Source of the DNA: Salinimicrobium marinum | GTDB taxonomy: Bacteria > Bacteroidota > Bacteroidia > Flavobacteriales > Flavobacteriaceae | Direction: 5' to 3' | DNA length: 64,000 bases | NCBI RefSeq assembly: GCF_014651535.1 | Contig: NZ_BMXB01000006.1 | Coordinates: 62,001 to 126,000 of the forward strand | Shown: one piece after another, positions 9,325-17,782 of the stretch | Numbering within the stretch: the stretch's first letter is position 1 | Layout: each line of letters starts with the position of its first letter | Program-made: the position numbers and the translations under genes | The notes under the pieces: model-generated | What the model was told of the DNA's origin: nothing | Databases searched by the model: none | The model's input: the letters and a program-made list of their open reading frames with translations, nothing else

Positions 9325-10158
9325 TTATTTTGCGCTTTCCATTCCTTCTTCAATCAGGTTGTAGAACTGATCGATCTTAGGAAGAATAACAATTCTTGTT
9401 CTTCTGTTCTTAGCTCTTCCTTCCGCTGTATCGTTGCTCGCTACAGGAACATAGTAACTTCTTCCGGCAGCAGTCATTCTTTGTGGCTCTACACCAAAAT
9501 CTTCCTGAAGGATACGTACTACAGAAGTAGCTCGTTTAACAGAAAGGTCCCAGTTGTCCTGAAGCACTGCATTTCTTATTGACTGATCATCTGTATGACC
9601 TTCAACCATAAATTCAATGTCTGGTCTGTTTTTTACAACAGTTGCAACTTTTCCAAGAACTTCTTTTGCACGGTTAGTAACGTTGTATCTACCACTTTCA
9701 AATAACAGTTTATCTGAAATAGATACATATACTACACCTTTTTCAACATTGATCTCAATATCCTCGTCGTTCATGTTTCCAAGCACACCTTTTAGGCTGG
9801 TAACAAGAGCAAGGGTAACAGAATCCTTCTTGTTGATAGCATCCTGCATACGCTGAATTTTCATGTCTTTTTCTTTGATGCTTTCCAATGAACGCTCAAG
9901 GTTTTCAGCTTCTTTCTTAGATAGTGTTGCTAAATCTCCAACATTATTTAAAAGTGCTGTATTTTGGTTACTCAAGGTATTTATTTGTCGATCCAGACCT
10001 TCTTTCTCGTCAAGACAAGAATTAAGTTTAACGGTAGCGGTGTTCAGCTTATCCTGGGTTTCCCTTTGTTGAGCTTCAAGCTCAGCATATTTCTTCTGCG
10101 AAACACAAGAAGAAAGAAGGATGGCAGCTGTGGCCGATAAAAGCATGATTTTCTTCAT
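9325..10158 (-). CDS. OmpA family outer-membrane lipoprotein
   Basis: 277 residues. A lipoprotein signal with lipobox LLSSC (Cys about residue 17) leads into a coiled-coil region (about residues 25-115, many Glu/Lys/Gln) and a C-terminal OmpA domain that binds peptidoglycan. The domain mark is EGHTDDQSIRN with NWDLSVKRATSVVRIL (about residues 190-220), including the diaminopimelate-contacting Asp and Arg positions. The likely role is tethering the outer membrane to the cell wall. It is single-gene, bounded downstream by the hairpin at 9274-9300. Confidence 0.9.
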   Translation of the reverse strand: MKKIMLLSATAAILLSSCVSQKKYAELEAQQRETQDKLNTATVKLNSCLDEKEGLDRQINTLSNQNTALLNNVGDLATLSKKEAENLERSLESIKEKDMKIQRMQDAINKKDSVTLALVTSLKGVLGNMNDEDIEINVEKGVVYVSISDKLLFESGRYNVTNRAKEVLGKVATVVKNRPDIEFMVEGHTDDQSIRNAVLQDNWDLSVKRATSVVRILQEDFGVEPQRMTAAGRSYYVPVASNDTAEGRAKNRRTRIVILPKIDQFYNLIEEGMESAK

Positions 10159-10257
10159 AATCGTAAATTGTTAAAATTTTAATTTAATGTTAAACGTTCC
10201 AAAAATACAAAAACTAATCTCCTGGCGAAACATTTGTTTGGTTTAAAAGCGTTTTTT

Positions 10258-11250
10258 TTAAAGTTCTGAAAACGCCTTCTTCCCCAGAATATAGTATGAG
10301 AAGACAACGGAGATTTGGTGGAAATATTTCTTCTTCTTCGGAAGATTTTTTCTCTTTTTTACAATCTGTTTAAAATGAGCATAAAAACTAAAATGTGCTT
10401 TTAAAATAGCTGAAAAATGCGCCGGTTTTCCTTCTGCTAAAAACTTAAATCCTGCGGCTCCGTCCAATACCATTCTTGTAAAAATGAGTAAAAATACTTT
10501 ATTCCCCGGGGCATTTTTTAATAGAGCAAAAAGGCTGTTCCTAAAATTGTAAAATGTCTTTTTGGGATGCATGGTATCGAGAGTGGCTCCTCCCAAATGA
10601 AATATGGTTGAATTTCCCAGGTATTTCACCTTGTACCCCAGATTGTATAAACGCCAGCAAAGATCAATTTCCTCCTGATGGGCAAAGAAATGCTCATCTA
10701 GTTTTCCGGCTTTGTAAAAAGCATCTTTTCGGATAGCCAGGCAGGCACCACTGGCCCAGAAAATTTCAACCGAATCATCATACTGCCCCACATCTTTTTC
10801 AAGATGATCAAAAATGCGTCCGCGGCAGTAGGGATATCCAAACTGGTCAATATATCCGCCGGCTGCCCCGGCATATTCAAAGCATTCCCTTTTCCGAAAA
10901 TCCATGATCTTTGGTTGCAGCGCTGCTGTGTCAGGATTGGTTTTAAACTCCGTTAGCATGGGGAGCAACCAATTTGCGGTAACTTCTACATCACTGTTCA
11001 ACAAAACGAAAATTTCTTCAGAAAGATGTGCAAGGGCATCATTGTAGCCTTTGGCGTATCCTCCGTTAGTTTTATTCTGAATGATCTTTACTTCCGGATA
11101 TTGTGCTTTAACGAATGCAACAGATTCATCTGTAGATGCATTGTCTGCCACATAAATAGTAGCTTCTTTTGAATGTTGGGTAACCGATGGCAGGAATTGC
11201 TCCAGCAGAGCTCTTCCGTTCCAGTTCAATATGACGACAGCTATTTTCAC
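10258..11250 (-). CDS. Family 2 glycosyltransferase (rhamnosyltransferase-like)
   Basis: 330-residue GT-A fold transferase. It opens with VVILNWNGRALLEQFLPSV and has ADNASTDES for the nucleotide sugar and a DxD-like NSDVEV near residue 88. A late H-L-G-G motif region (NSTIFHLGGATLD) is typical of the GT2 subgroup that builds cell-surface glycans. No clear membrane segment is present apart from a moderately hydrophobic stretch near residues 255-270. It stands alone between the OmpA gene and an HsdR-N protein, so the acceptor cannot be guessed from context. Confidence 0.87.
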   Translation of the reverse strand: MKIAVVILNWNGRALLEQFLPSVTQHSKEATIYVADNASTDESVAFVKAQYPEVKIIQNKTNGGYAKGYNDALAHLSEEIFVLLNSDVEVTANWLLPMLTEFKTNPDTAALQPKIMDFRKRECFEYAGAAGGYIDQFGYPYCRGRIFDHLEKDVGQYDDSVEIFWASGACLAIRKDAFYKAGKLDEHFFAHQEEIDLCWRLYNLGYKVKYLGNSTIFHLGGATLDTMHPKKTFYNFRNSLFALLKNAPGNKVFLLIFTRMVLDGAAGFKFLAEGKPAHFSAILKAHFSFYAHFKQIVKKRKNLPKKKKYFHQISVVFSYYILGKKAFSEL

Positions 11251-11426
11251 AGCTGCAAATTAACGGAATTTGAAATTAGAAACCGAAAGGTAAAAGTGCG
11301 GAAGGGGTTGAGCAAAGAGGCTGAAAAGAGATTACGGCTTTTTCCTTATTTTTATAGGAGTACATCCTTCATGATTAAATAGTGGAATTTGGAATTTTCA
11401 TTTTGAATGTTTGCTCAGCTGAAAGT

Positions 11427-11870
11427 TTATTTCCACTCCGGAATATCCTTTAAAAAATGATATTTTTCCTGCTCATAATCCAGCTGACAAAAGTAATGTT
11501 CGAGTCCGTTGGTGACCATTAAAAAGGTTGCTTTCAGGGCGAGGTTATACCGGGCGATTTGATCAAAGGTTTCCTGGGTAATGGGGACAGAAGCTGCTTT
11601 GCATTCTACAATAAGATGAATGGAGCCATCGGGTTTATAAACAATGGCGTCATATCTTTTTATGAGTCCGTGGACCTTCAGTTGTTTTTCAACATTCAGG
11701 AGGCTTTGGGGTATGTTTTTCTCTTTCAGAAGAAATTGTACAACATGTTGTCTTACCCATTCTTCGGGAGTGAGCACGACAAACTTTTTCCGGAGCACAT
11801 CAAAAACAGCTACTTTATTTTCGCTATTTTTGAACCGAAATGAATATTTGGGGAAATTTAGTGCAAGCAT
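11427..11870 (-). CDS. Stand-alone HsdR N-terminal (PD-(D/E)xK nuclease-like) domain protein
   Basis: 147 residues resembling the N-terminal nuclease domain of type I restriction enzyme R subunits. The PD-(D/E)xK core is visible: Asp74 in KRYDAIVYKPDG, then Glu89 and Lys91 in LIVECKAA. Helicase motifs are absent, and no hsdM or hsdS lies nearby, so this is not a restriction system. It lies divergently from holA with about 90 bp between starts. A housekeeping DNA-repair role is plausible but unproven. Confidence 0.78.
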   Translation of the reverse strand: MLALNFPKYSFRFKNSENKVAVFDVLRKKFVVLTPEEWVRQHVVQFLLKEKNIPQSLLNVEKQLKVHGLIKRYDAIVYKPDGSIHLIVECKAASVPITQETFDQIARYNLALKATFLMVTNGLEHYFCQLDYEQEKYHFLKDIPEWK

Positions 11871-11959
11871 GGCTTAAAATAACAGCTTTTTCAGAAATTA
11901 ATAAGAAAAGAATTTCAGCTAAATTTTTCAAAATCGAGTAGCTGCATAGAAACGGGATA

Positions 11960-12964
11960 ATGGACGAAGTAAAACAAATAGCATTAGATATCAAAAAAGG
12001 GGATATAAAACCGGTTTATTTCCTGATGGGGGAAGAGCCTTATTATATTGATAAACTGGGAGATTATATCGAGGATAATGTATTGCAGGAAGAAGAAAGA
12101 GGTTTTAACCAAATGGTGCTTTATGGCCGGGATGTAACGATTGAAGATATTGCCAGTAATGCCAAGCGTTACCCCATGATGGCCGAGCGGCAGGTAATTA
12201 TAGTAAAAGAAGCGCAGGACCTTTCCCGTACGATCGAGAAATTAGTGGATTATGTGGAGAATCCGCAGCCTACCACGGTTCTGGTAATTTGCTATAAATA
12301 TAAAAAAATAGACAAGCGAAAGAAGTTATATAAAGCGGTTGCAAAGAGCGGCGTGATATTCGACAGCAAGCGATTATATGAAAATCAGGTAGGGGACTGG
12401 ATTCGAAAAGAGATGCAGGGCAGGGGCTATCAAATTGCTCCCAAGGCTGCACAAATGCTGGTGGAATTTCTGGGAACAGATTTAAGTAAGATTGATAACG
12501 AACTACAGAAACTTCAGCTTATTTGCCCAAAAGGAACTTCCATCACTCCCGAGGTCATTGAGGAAAACATCGGGATAAGCAAAGACTTCAATAATTTTGA
12601 GTTGCGAAAAGCGATTGGGATGAAAGATTCTTTAAAGGCACACCGCATCATTAATTATTTTTCCCAGAACCCTAAGGATAATCCTATGGTGGTGACGGTT
12701 TCCCTGCTGTTTAGCTTTTTCTCTCAATTGTTGCAATACCATGCCCTCACCGATAAATCTAAGGGCAATGTGGCAAAGGTACTCAAAGTAAATCCGTATT
12801 TTGTGAGTGACTACTCTGTTGCCGCAGGAAATTATCCAATGAAAAAAGTAAGTGAGGTGGTTTCTCTTTTACGGGATGCCGATGTAAAAAGCAAAGGTGT
12901 GGGAGCTGCAAATGTTCCCCAGGGAGACCTCTTAAAGGAATTGCTGGTAAAAGTGATGAGGTAA
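11960..12964 (+). CDS. holA: DNA polymerase III subunit delta
   Basis: 334 residues, the usual length for HolA. This is the clamp-loader subunit that opens the beta sliding clamp. The N-terminal region carries the family pattern KPVYFLMGEEPYYIDKL (about residues 18-34), followed by a degenerate AAA+ fold and a helical C-terminal collar domain. The stop overlaps the first base of menA (TAATG at 12962-12966), so holA and menA are translationally coupled despite unrelated functions. Confidence 0.88.
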   Translation: MDEVKQIALDIKKGDIKPVYFLMGEEPYYIDKLGDYIEDNVLQEEERGFNQMVLYGRDVTIEDIASNAKRYPMMAERQVIIVKEAQDLSRTIEKLVDYVENPQPTTVLVICYKYKKIDKRKKLYKAVAKSGVIFDSKRLYENQVGDWIRKEMQGRGYQIAPKAAQMLVEFLGTDLSKIDNELQKLQLICPKGTSITPEVIEENIGISKDFNNFELRKAIGMKDSLKAHRIINYFSQNPKDNPMVVTVSLLFSFFSQLLQYHALTDKSKGNVAKVLKVNPYFVSDYSVAAGNYPMKKVSEVVSLLRDADVKSKGVGAANVPQGDLLKELLVKVMR

Positions 12965-13866
12965 TGGTAAAAATCAGATCCTGGGTAAACGCCGCACGGT
13001 TACGAACCCTTCCTTTGTCTGTGTCCGGTATTTTGGTAGGTTCGGCCATTGCTGCAGGGGAGGGAGCATTTAACGCTGCTGTTTTTAGTCTGGCGTTGGC
13101 AACTACCCTTGGCCTGCAAATACTATCCAACTTCGCAAATGATTATGGAGATTTTGTGAAAGGAACAGATAATGAGGACAGAGTAGGGCCACAGCGGGCA
13201 ATGCAAAGCGGACTCATTTCCCGAAAGGAGATGCTATACGGAATGATGATTACCGGGATTCTTACTTTTTTAATTGCCATCGCTCTTATTTATATCTCCT
13301 TCGGAACAGAAAATTTTCTGTATGCCTTGCTGTTTTTAGTTCTGGGAATTGCAGCAATATCTGCAGCTGTAAAATACACCGTAGGGGATTCTGCTTACGG
13401 CTATAGAGGCCTGGGAGATATTTTCGTTTTTATCTTCTTCGGAATTGTAGGGGTTTATGGCTGTTATTTTCTTTATACGACAGAATGGAACTGGCAGGTT
13501 TTACTTCCTGCATTTGCTATTGGCGCTTTAAGCGCAGGTGTGCTTAACCTGAATAATATGAGAGATCGCCTGTCTGACGAACGCGCCGGAAAAAATACAC
13601 TGGTGGTCAAAATGGGCGCTGCGAAAGCCAAAAATTATCATTATTTCCTGGTGCTCTCGGCTATGTTTTTCATGCTCATTTTTTCGGCGGTTTCTTTTGA
13701 AGCCTTAGATGACCTGCTGTATGTAATAGCTTTTGTACCTCTGGGAATGCATTTAAGGAGAGTCATAGAAAATGAAAATCCGGTACTGTTGGATCCTGAG
13801 TTAAAGAAGCTGGCTATCAGTACATTTTTACTGGCTGTTCTCTTCAGTTTGGGACAGGTTATTTAA
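12964..13866 (+). CDS. menA: 1,4-dihydroxy-2-naphthoate polyprenyltransferase (MenA)
   Basis: 300-residue polytopic UbiA-family membrane enzyme that attaches the isoprenoid tail to dihydroxynaphthoate in menaquinone synthesis. Two Asp-rich Mg/diphosphate motifs are present: NFANDYGDFVKGTDNEDR (about residues 57-74) and NLNNMRDRLSDERAGK (about residues 196-211). About eight hydrophobic helices follow the expected spacing. ATG 12964 overlaps the holA stop by one base. Together with menC and menE downstream it marks a menaquinone cluster; menD, menB and menF are not in this window. Confidence 0.92.
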   Translation: MVKIRSWVNAARLRTLPLSVSGILVGSAIAAGEGAFNAAVFSLALATTLGLQILSNFANDYGDFVKGTDNEDRVGPQRAMQSGLISRKEMLYGMMITGILTFLIAIALIYISFGTENFLYALLFLVLGIAAISAAVKYTVGDSAYGYRGLGDIFVFIFFGIVGVYGCYFLYTTEWNWQVLLPAFAIGALSAGVLNLNNMRDRLSDERAGKNTLVVKMGAAKAKNYHYFLVLSAMFFMLIFSAVSFEALDDLLYVIAFVPLGMHLRRVIENENPVLLDPELKKLAISTFLLAVLFSLGQVI

Positions 13867-13938
13867 TCAGTTGATCCCAACTTTGAATCAACTATTTTTT
13901 CCTAAGTTTTTTGTATTTTGTGACTAAAACCAGCAACT

Positions 13939-14619
13939 ATGAAAATAACACATTACGCACATAGTACTTTCAGTATTGAGATCAACGGAATTCATATTTT
14001 GGTGGATCCTTTTATCAGTGGAAATGAAGCTGTTAAAGATAAAGTAGACATCAACGAACTTAAAGCAGATTATATTCTGGTGACGCATGCACACCAGGAC
14101 CATACGCTGGACGTGGAGGCAATTGCCAAAAATACCGGCGCCGTAATTGTTAGCAATTTTGAGATCGCTACTTACTATGAAAATAAAGGTTTGGAGGTAC
14201 ACCCAATGAACCACGGCGGAAACTGGAGTTTTGAATTCGGAAATGTAAAATATGTCAACGCCATACATACCAGCTCTTTTCCTGACGGAAGCTATGGAGG
14301 TCAGCCCGGCGGATTTGTGATCGAAGGCGAACACAAGAATATTTATATTGCCGGTGATACTGCACTAACCATGGATATGAAATTGATCCCGTTGCACACC
14401 AAACTCGATCTTGCCATTTTACCTATTGGCGACAATTTTACCATGGGAGTGGAAGATGCCATTATTGCCAGTGATTTTGTGGAATGCGACAAGGTGTTGG
14501 GTTGCCATTATGATACCTTTGGCTATATTGAAATAGATCATGAAGAGGCGAAAAGAAAGTTTTACGAAAAAGGAAAAGACTTAATGCTTTTGGAAGTGGG
14601 AGAGAGTATTGAATTATAA
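13939..14619 (+). CDS. UPF0173 metal-dependent hydrolase, metallo-beta-lactamase fold
   Basis: 226 residues, the full length of the UPF0173 family. Metal ligands are seen in THAHQDHTLD (about residues 52-61), in a later His (NAIHTSSFPDG) and in AGDTALTMD (about residue 139). No signal peptide is present, so it is cytosolic. Its place between menA and menC is suggestive, but the family is also found elsewhere, and no step of menaquinone synthesis is assigned to it. The gap to menC is only 14 bp. Confidence 0.85.
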   Translation: MKITHYAHSTFSIEINGIHILVDPFISGNEAVKDKVDINELKADYILVTHAHQDHTLDVEAIAKNTGAVIVSNFEIATYYENKGLEVHPMNHGGNWSFEFGNVKYVNAIHTSSFPDGSYGGQPGGFVIEGEHKNIYIAGDTALTMDMKLIPLHTKLDLAILPIGDNFTMGVEDAIIASDFVECDKVLGCHYDTFGYIEIDHEEAKRKFYEKGKDLMLLEVGESIEL

Positions 14620-14633
14620 AAACATACGAATAC

Positions 14634-15668
14634 GTGCAGGCAAGTTACAAGCAGTATTTTTTAAAATTTAGACGCCCCAGCGGAACTTCCCGGGGCGTTC
14701 TTACTGAAAAGGAGTCCTGGTTTCTTTTTGTTGAAGAAAACGGAAAACGCGGAATAGGGGAATGCGGATTATTACGCAGTCTTAGTGTTGATGACCGTCC
14801 TGATTATGAGGAGAAACTGAAATGGGTTTGCGCAAACATCCAATTGGGAAAGGACAGGCTTTGGGAGCAGCTCAGGGAATTTCCCAGCATCCAGTTTGGG
14901 GTGGAAATGGCTTTTGAATCCTTAGAGGCTCAAGATCCTTTTCTTTTGTTTCCTTCAGAATTTACCCGCGGAAAAAAGGCCATTCCCATCAACGGACTCG
15001 TCTGGATGGGGGACAAAGCCTTTATGAAGGAACAGATCGTTCAGAAGATAGAAGATGGTTTCCGATGTATTAAACTGAAAATTGGAGCCATTGATTTTGA
15101 TACAGAAATTGAACTTCTGAAATACATCCGGAGTGAATTTTCTTCCGAAGAAATGGAAATAAGGGTAGATGCCAACGGCGCCTTTTCACCTTCGGAAGCA
15201 CTGGCAAAACTGAAGCGGCTGAGCGATTTCAGTCTTCACAGTATAGAACAACCCATTAAGCAGGGGCAGTATGGGGAGATGGCAAAATTATGCGCACAAA
15301 CACCCCTACCCATAGCTTTAGACGAAGATCTCATCGGGGTAGTAAATGTAACAAAGAAGCGGGAAATGCTACAAACCATTCGGCCGCAGTACATTATTTT
15401 TAAGCCAAGTCTAATTGGTGGTTTAAAAGGTACAAAGGAATGGCGGGAGCTGGCGGAAAATCACCATATTGGCTGGTGGATCACCAGTGCGCTGGAAAGT
15501 AATGTAGGGTTAAATGCTATTTCACAGTTTACCTATACGCTGCATAGCGAAATGCCACAGGGACTTGGAACAGGAGGTTTATATACCAACAATTTTGAAG
15601 CTCCCCTGCAGGTAAAAAATGGCAATTTGTATCATGACCCTAGGATTAACTGGAAATTTAATTTATAG
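14634..15668 (+). CDS. menC: o-Succinylbenzoate synthase
   Basis: 344 residues of the enolase superfamily, converting SHCHC to o-succinylbenzoate in menaquinone synthesis. Catalytic and metal residues are visible: KLKIG with the KxK lysines (about residue 143), Asp in VDANGAF, Glu in IEQPI, Asp in ALDEDL and Lys in FKPSLIGG. The ORF opens with GTG at 14634, giving MQASYKQYFLKF, where homology begins. It overlaps nothing and is followed 5 bp later by the CPBP gene. Confidence 0.9.
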   Translation: MQASYKQYFLKFRRPSGTSRGVLTEKESWFLFVEENGKRGIGECGLLRSLSVDDRPDYEEKLKWVCANIQLGKDRLWEQLREFPSIQFGVEMAFESLEAQDPFLLFPSEFTRGKKAIPINGLVWMGDKAFMKEQIVQKIEDGFRCIKLKIGAIDFDTEIELLKYIRSEFSSEEMEIRVDANGAFSPSEALAKLKRLSDFSLHSIEQPIKQGQYGEMAKLCAQTPLPIALDEDLIGVVNVTKKREMLQTIRPQYIIFKPSLIGGLKGTKEWRELAENHHIGWWITSALESNVGLNAISQFTYTLHSEMPQGLGTGGLYTNNFEAPLQVKNGNLYHDPRINWKFNL

Positions 15669-15673
15669 AACGA

Positions 15674-16627
15674 ATGTATATAGAACAGGCGTATAAGGCC
15701 AAGACCGATTGGTGGCGATATTTAATTGGCATAGTGACCATTTTTTTCGGCTGGCAGGTTTTAGGAGTCATTCCGCTTACGGTAGTAGCTTTCCTAAAAG
15801 CAGGCAATACCGGTACGTTCATTGCTGCCGCAGAAGATAATTTTTCATCGCTGGGAATTGATCCTAACCTACTTTTTTTTCTTTTCCTGGTCACTTTTAC
15901 CTGTGGACTTCTCGGCTTATGGTTTGCGGTTAAATATGTTCATGACCAACCTTTTAAGGAAGTAACTACTTCAAGAAAAAAGGTGGACTGGGGAAGGATT
16001 CGTTTTGCTTTTTTCCTGGTGTTTGGGGTGAACCTTGTTTTATTTGCAATTGGATATGTACTCGAGCCGGAAACTTTTGAATGGAATTTTCAACCTGTCC
16101 CTTTTCTTATTCTTTTCTTTGTTGCTTTTTTGGTTATGCCTCTGCAAACCAGCTTTGAGGAATATCTTTTTAGAGGATATTTAATGCAGGGCCTGGGAGT
16201 ATTAGCCAAAAATAGATGGTTTCCATTAATTTTCACATCGGTTTGCTTTGGACTCCTTCACAGCCTTAACCCCGAAGTTGAGAAACTTGGATACATCATG
16301 ATGGTCTTCTATATTGGAACAGGATTTCTTTTAGGGATCATGACGTTGATGGATGAGGGAATGGAATTGGCACTTGGTTTTCATGCCGGAAATAACATTT
16401 TTGCCGCGCTCATGGTGACTGCCGATTGGACTGCCATACAGGTACCATCCCTTTTTCTTGATACCTCAGATCCTTCTGCCGGTTTTGATGTAGTCACTCC
16501 TGTGATCGTTTTATATCCCATTTACCTTTTTATTTTGGCTAAAAAATACAACTGGAGCAACTGGAAGCAAAAGCTATCCGGAAAGGTTAACCCGCCGGTA
16601 ACAGTTAATTATTCAGAAGAAATATGA
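15674..16627 (+). CDS. CPBP family intramembrane glutamic protease
   Basis: 317 residues with about eight hydrophobic helices. The CPBP/Abi signature is seen as EEYLFRGYLMQ (about residues 162-172, the EExxxR motif), then LLHSLNPE with a conserved His, and a third motif FHAGNN (about residue 235). Relatives are type II CAAX prenyl protease-like enzymes. It sits between menC and menE with short spacing, so it is in the menaquinone operon, but a connection to quinone synthesis is not established for this family. Confidence 0.87.
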   Translation: MYIEQAYKAKTDWWRYLIGIVTIFFGWQVLGVIPLTVVAFLKAGNTGTFIAAAEDNFSSLGIDPNLLFFLFLVTFTCGLLGLWFAVKYVHDQPFKEVTTSRKKVDWGRIRFAFFLVFGVNLVLFAIGYVLEPETFEWNFQPVPFLILFFVAFLVMPLQTSFEEYLFRGYLMQGLGVLAKNRWFPLIFTSVCFGLLHSLNPEVEKLGYIMMVFYIGTGFLLGIMTLMDEGMELALGFHAGNNIFAALMVTADWTAIQVPSLFLDTSDPSAGFDVVTPVIVLYPIYLFILAKKYNWSNWKQKLSGKVNPPVTVNYSEEI

Positions 16628-16683
16628 TTTAATTAACTTTTTTAAGTATTTTATTCCGCAGTTAATTAAAACATTAACGAATA

Positions 16684-17781
16684 ATGGAAAAGACCTTCAC
16701 TTTACCTGAAATCCATCCTGATTTTAAATTAAATAAAAAGCATTATAACAATCAGGATCTGGCTGCTGTAGCTTATAATCTTATAAAGGAAGGGGAGCCT
16801 TATGAGGGGAGAATCGGAACATTTCTGCTCGACTGGCTAAATGATCAGGAGTATATTGCAGTGAAGACATCAGGCTCTACCGGAACCCCAAAAAAAATAA
16901 GGATCAAAAAGGAATTTATGGTCAACAGTGCTTTGGCAACCGGGAAATTTTTTGATCTGCCTTCGAAAAGCACTGCCCTTCATTGTTTACCAGCAGATTA
17001 TATCGCGGGGAAAATGATGCTGGTGAGGGCGATGGTTCTGGGCTGGGATATTGATACGGTGCCGCCTAAGGCAAATGCACTGGATCAGGTTTTCAAGATC
17101 TATGATTTCTGCGCTATGACTCCTTTTCAGCTGGATAATTCACTTAGCAGGCTACATTTGATCCGGAAGCTCATTGTTGGCGGAGGTTCGGTTTCAGCAA
17201 ACCTCAAAAAATTGGTGCAGGGGCTTGAAACCAAAATCTACGAAACTTACGGAATGACAGAAACCGTTACACACATCGCTGCACGTAGAATAAATCCGAA
17301 AAAGGAAAAAGAACATCCAATTCCTTTTAAAGTTTTACCAAATGTGTCTATCTCTACAAATGAAAGGGGTTGTCTTATTATAGAAGCTCCAAAAGTAGCC
17401 GAGGGAAAGCTGGTTACGAATGATGTGGCGGAAATAGTTAAAAAGAAGAAGTTTTTGCTAAAAGGCAGGTATGATAACGTGATCAATTCCGGCGGAATCA
17501 AACTTCATCCCGAGCAGATCGAAGCCAAACTGGAAGCGATCATTGCACATCGTTTTTTTGTTACCTCCTTACCCGATGATGCATTGGGGGAAAAACTGAT
17601 TTTAATGGTGGAAAGTGACTTTTCTGAAGAAGCATTACGGGCCCTGGAGCGTGAGATTCGGGACTTCAGGATGTTGGAAAAATATGAGGTGCCAAAGAAA
17701 ATCTATTTTGTGGGAAAATTTGAAGAAACCCCCAATGGAAAGATCCACAGGGGGAATACTTTAAAAAGCAGGATTTCCTGA
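16684..17781 (+). CDS. menE: o-Succinylbenzoate-CoA ligase (short form)
   Basis: 365-residue AMP-forming acyl-CoA synthetase of ANL type, shorter than the usual 450-500 residues because the N-terminal subdomain is reduced. Phosphate-binding motif TSGSTGTPKKI is at residues 62-72. YETYGMTETVTH is the A5 motif, GRYDNVINSGGIKLHPEQ the A8 hinge, and Lys in NGKIHRG the catalytic lysine. The neighbours menA and menC support activation of o-succinylbenzoate. The compact length is also seen in other Bacteroidota MenE proteins. Confidence 0.85.
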   Translation: MEKTFTLPEIHPDFKLNKKHYNNQDLAAVAYNLIKEGEPYEGRIGTFLLDWLNDQEYIAVKTSGSTGTPKKIRIKKEFMVNSALATGKFFDLPSKSTALHCLPADYIAGKMMLVRAMVLGWDIDTVPPKANALDQVFKIYDFCAMTPFQLDNSLSRLHLIRKLIVGGGSVSANLKKLVQGLETKIYETYGMTETVTHIAARRINPKKEKEHPIPFKVLPNVSISTNERGCLIIEAPKVAEGKLVTNDVAEIVKKKKFLLKGRYDNVINSGGIKLHPEQIEAKLEAIIAHRFFVTSLPDDALGEKLILMVESDFSEEALRALEREIRDFRMLEKYEVPKKIYFVGKFEETPNGKIHRGNTLKSRIS

Positions 17782-17782
17782 T

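Noticed and set aside
11427-11870. Type I restriction system
   Set aside because: Only the HsdR-N domain is present; no hsdM, hsdS or helicase part nearby.
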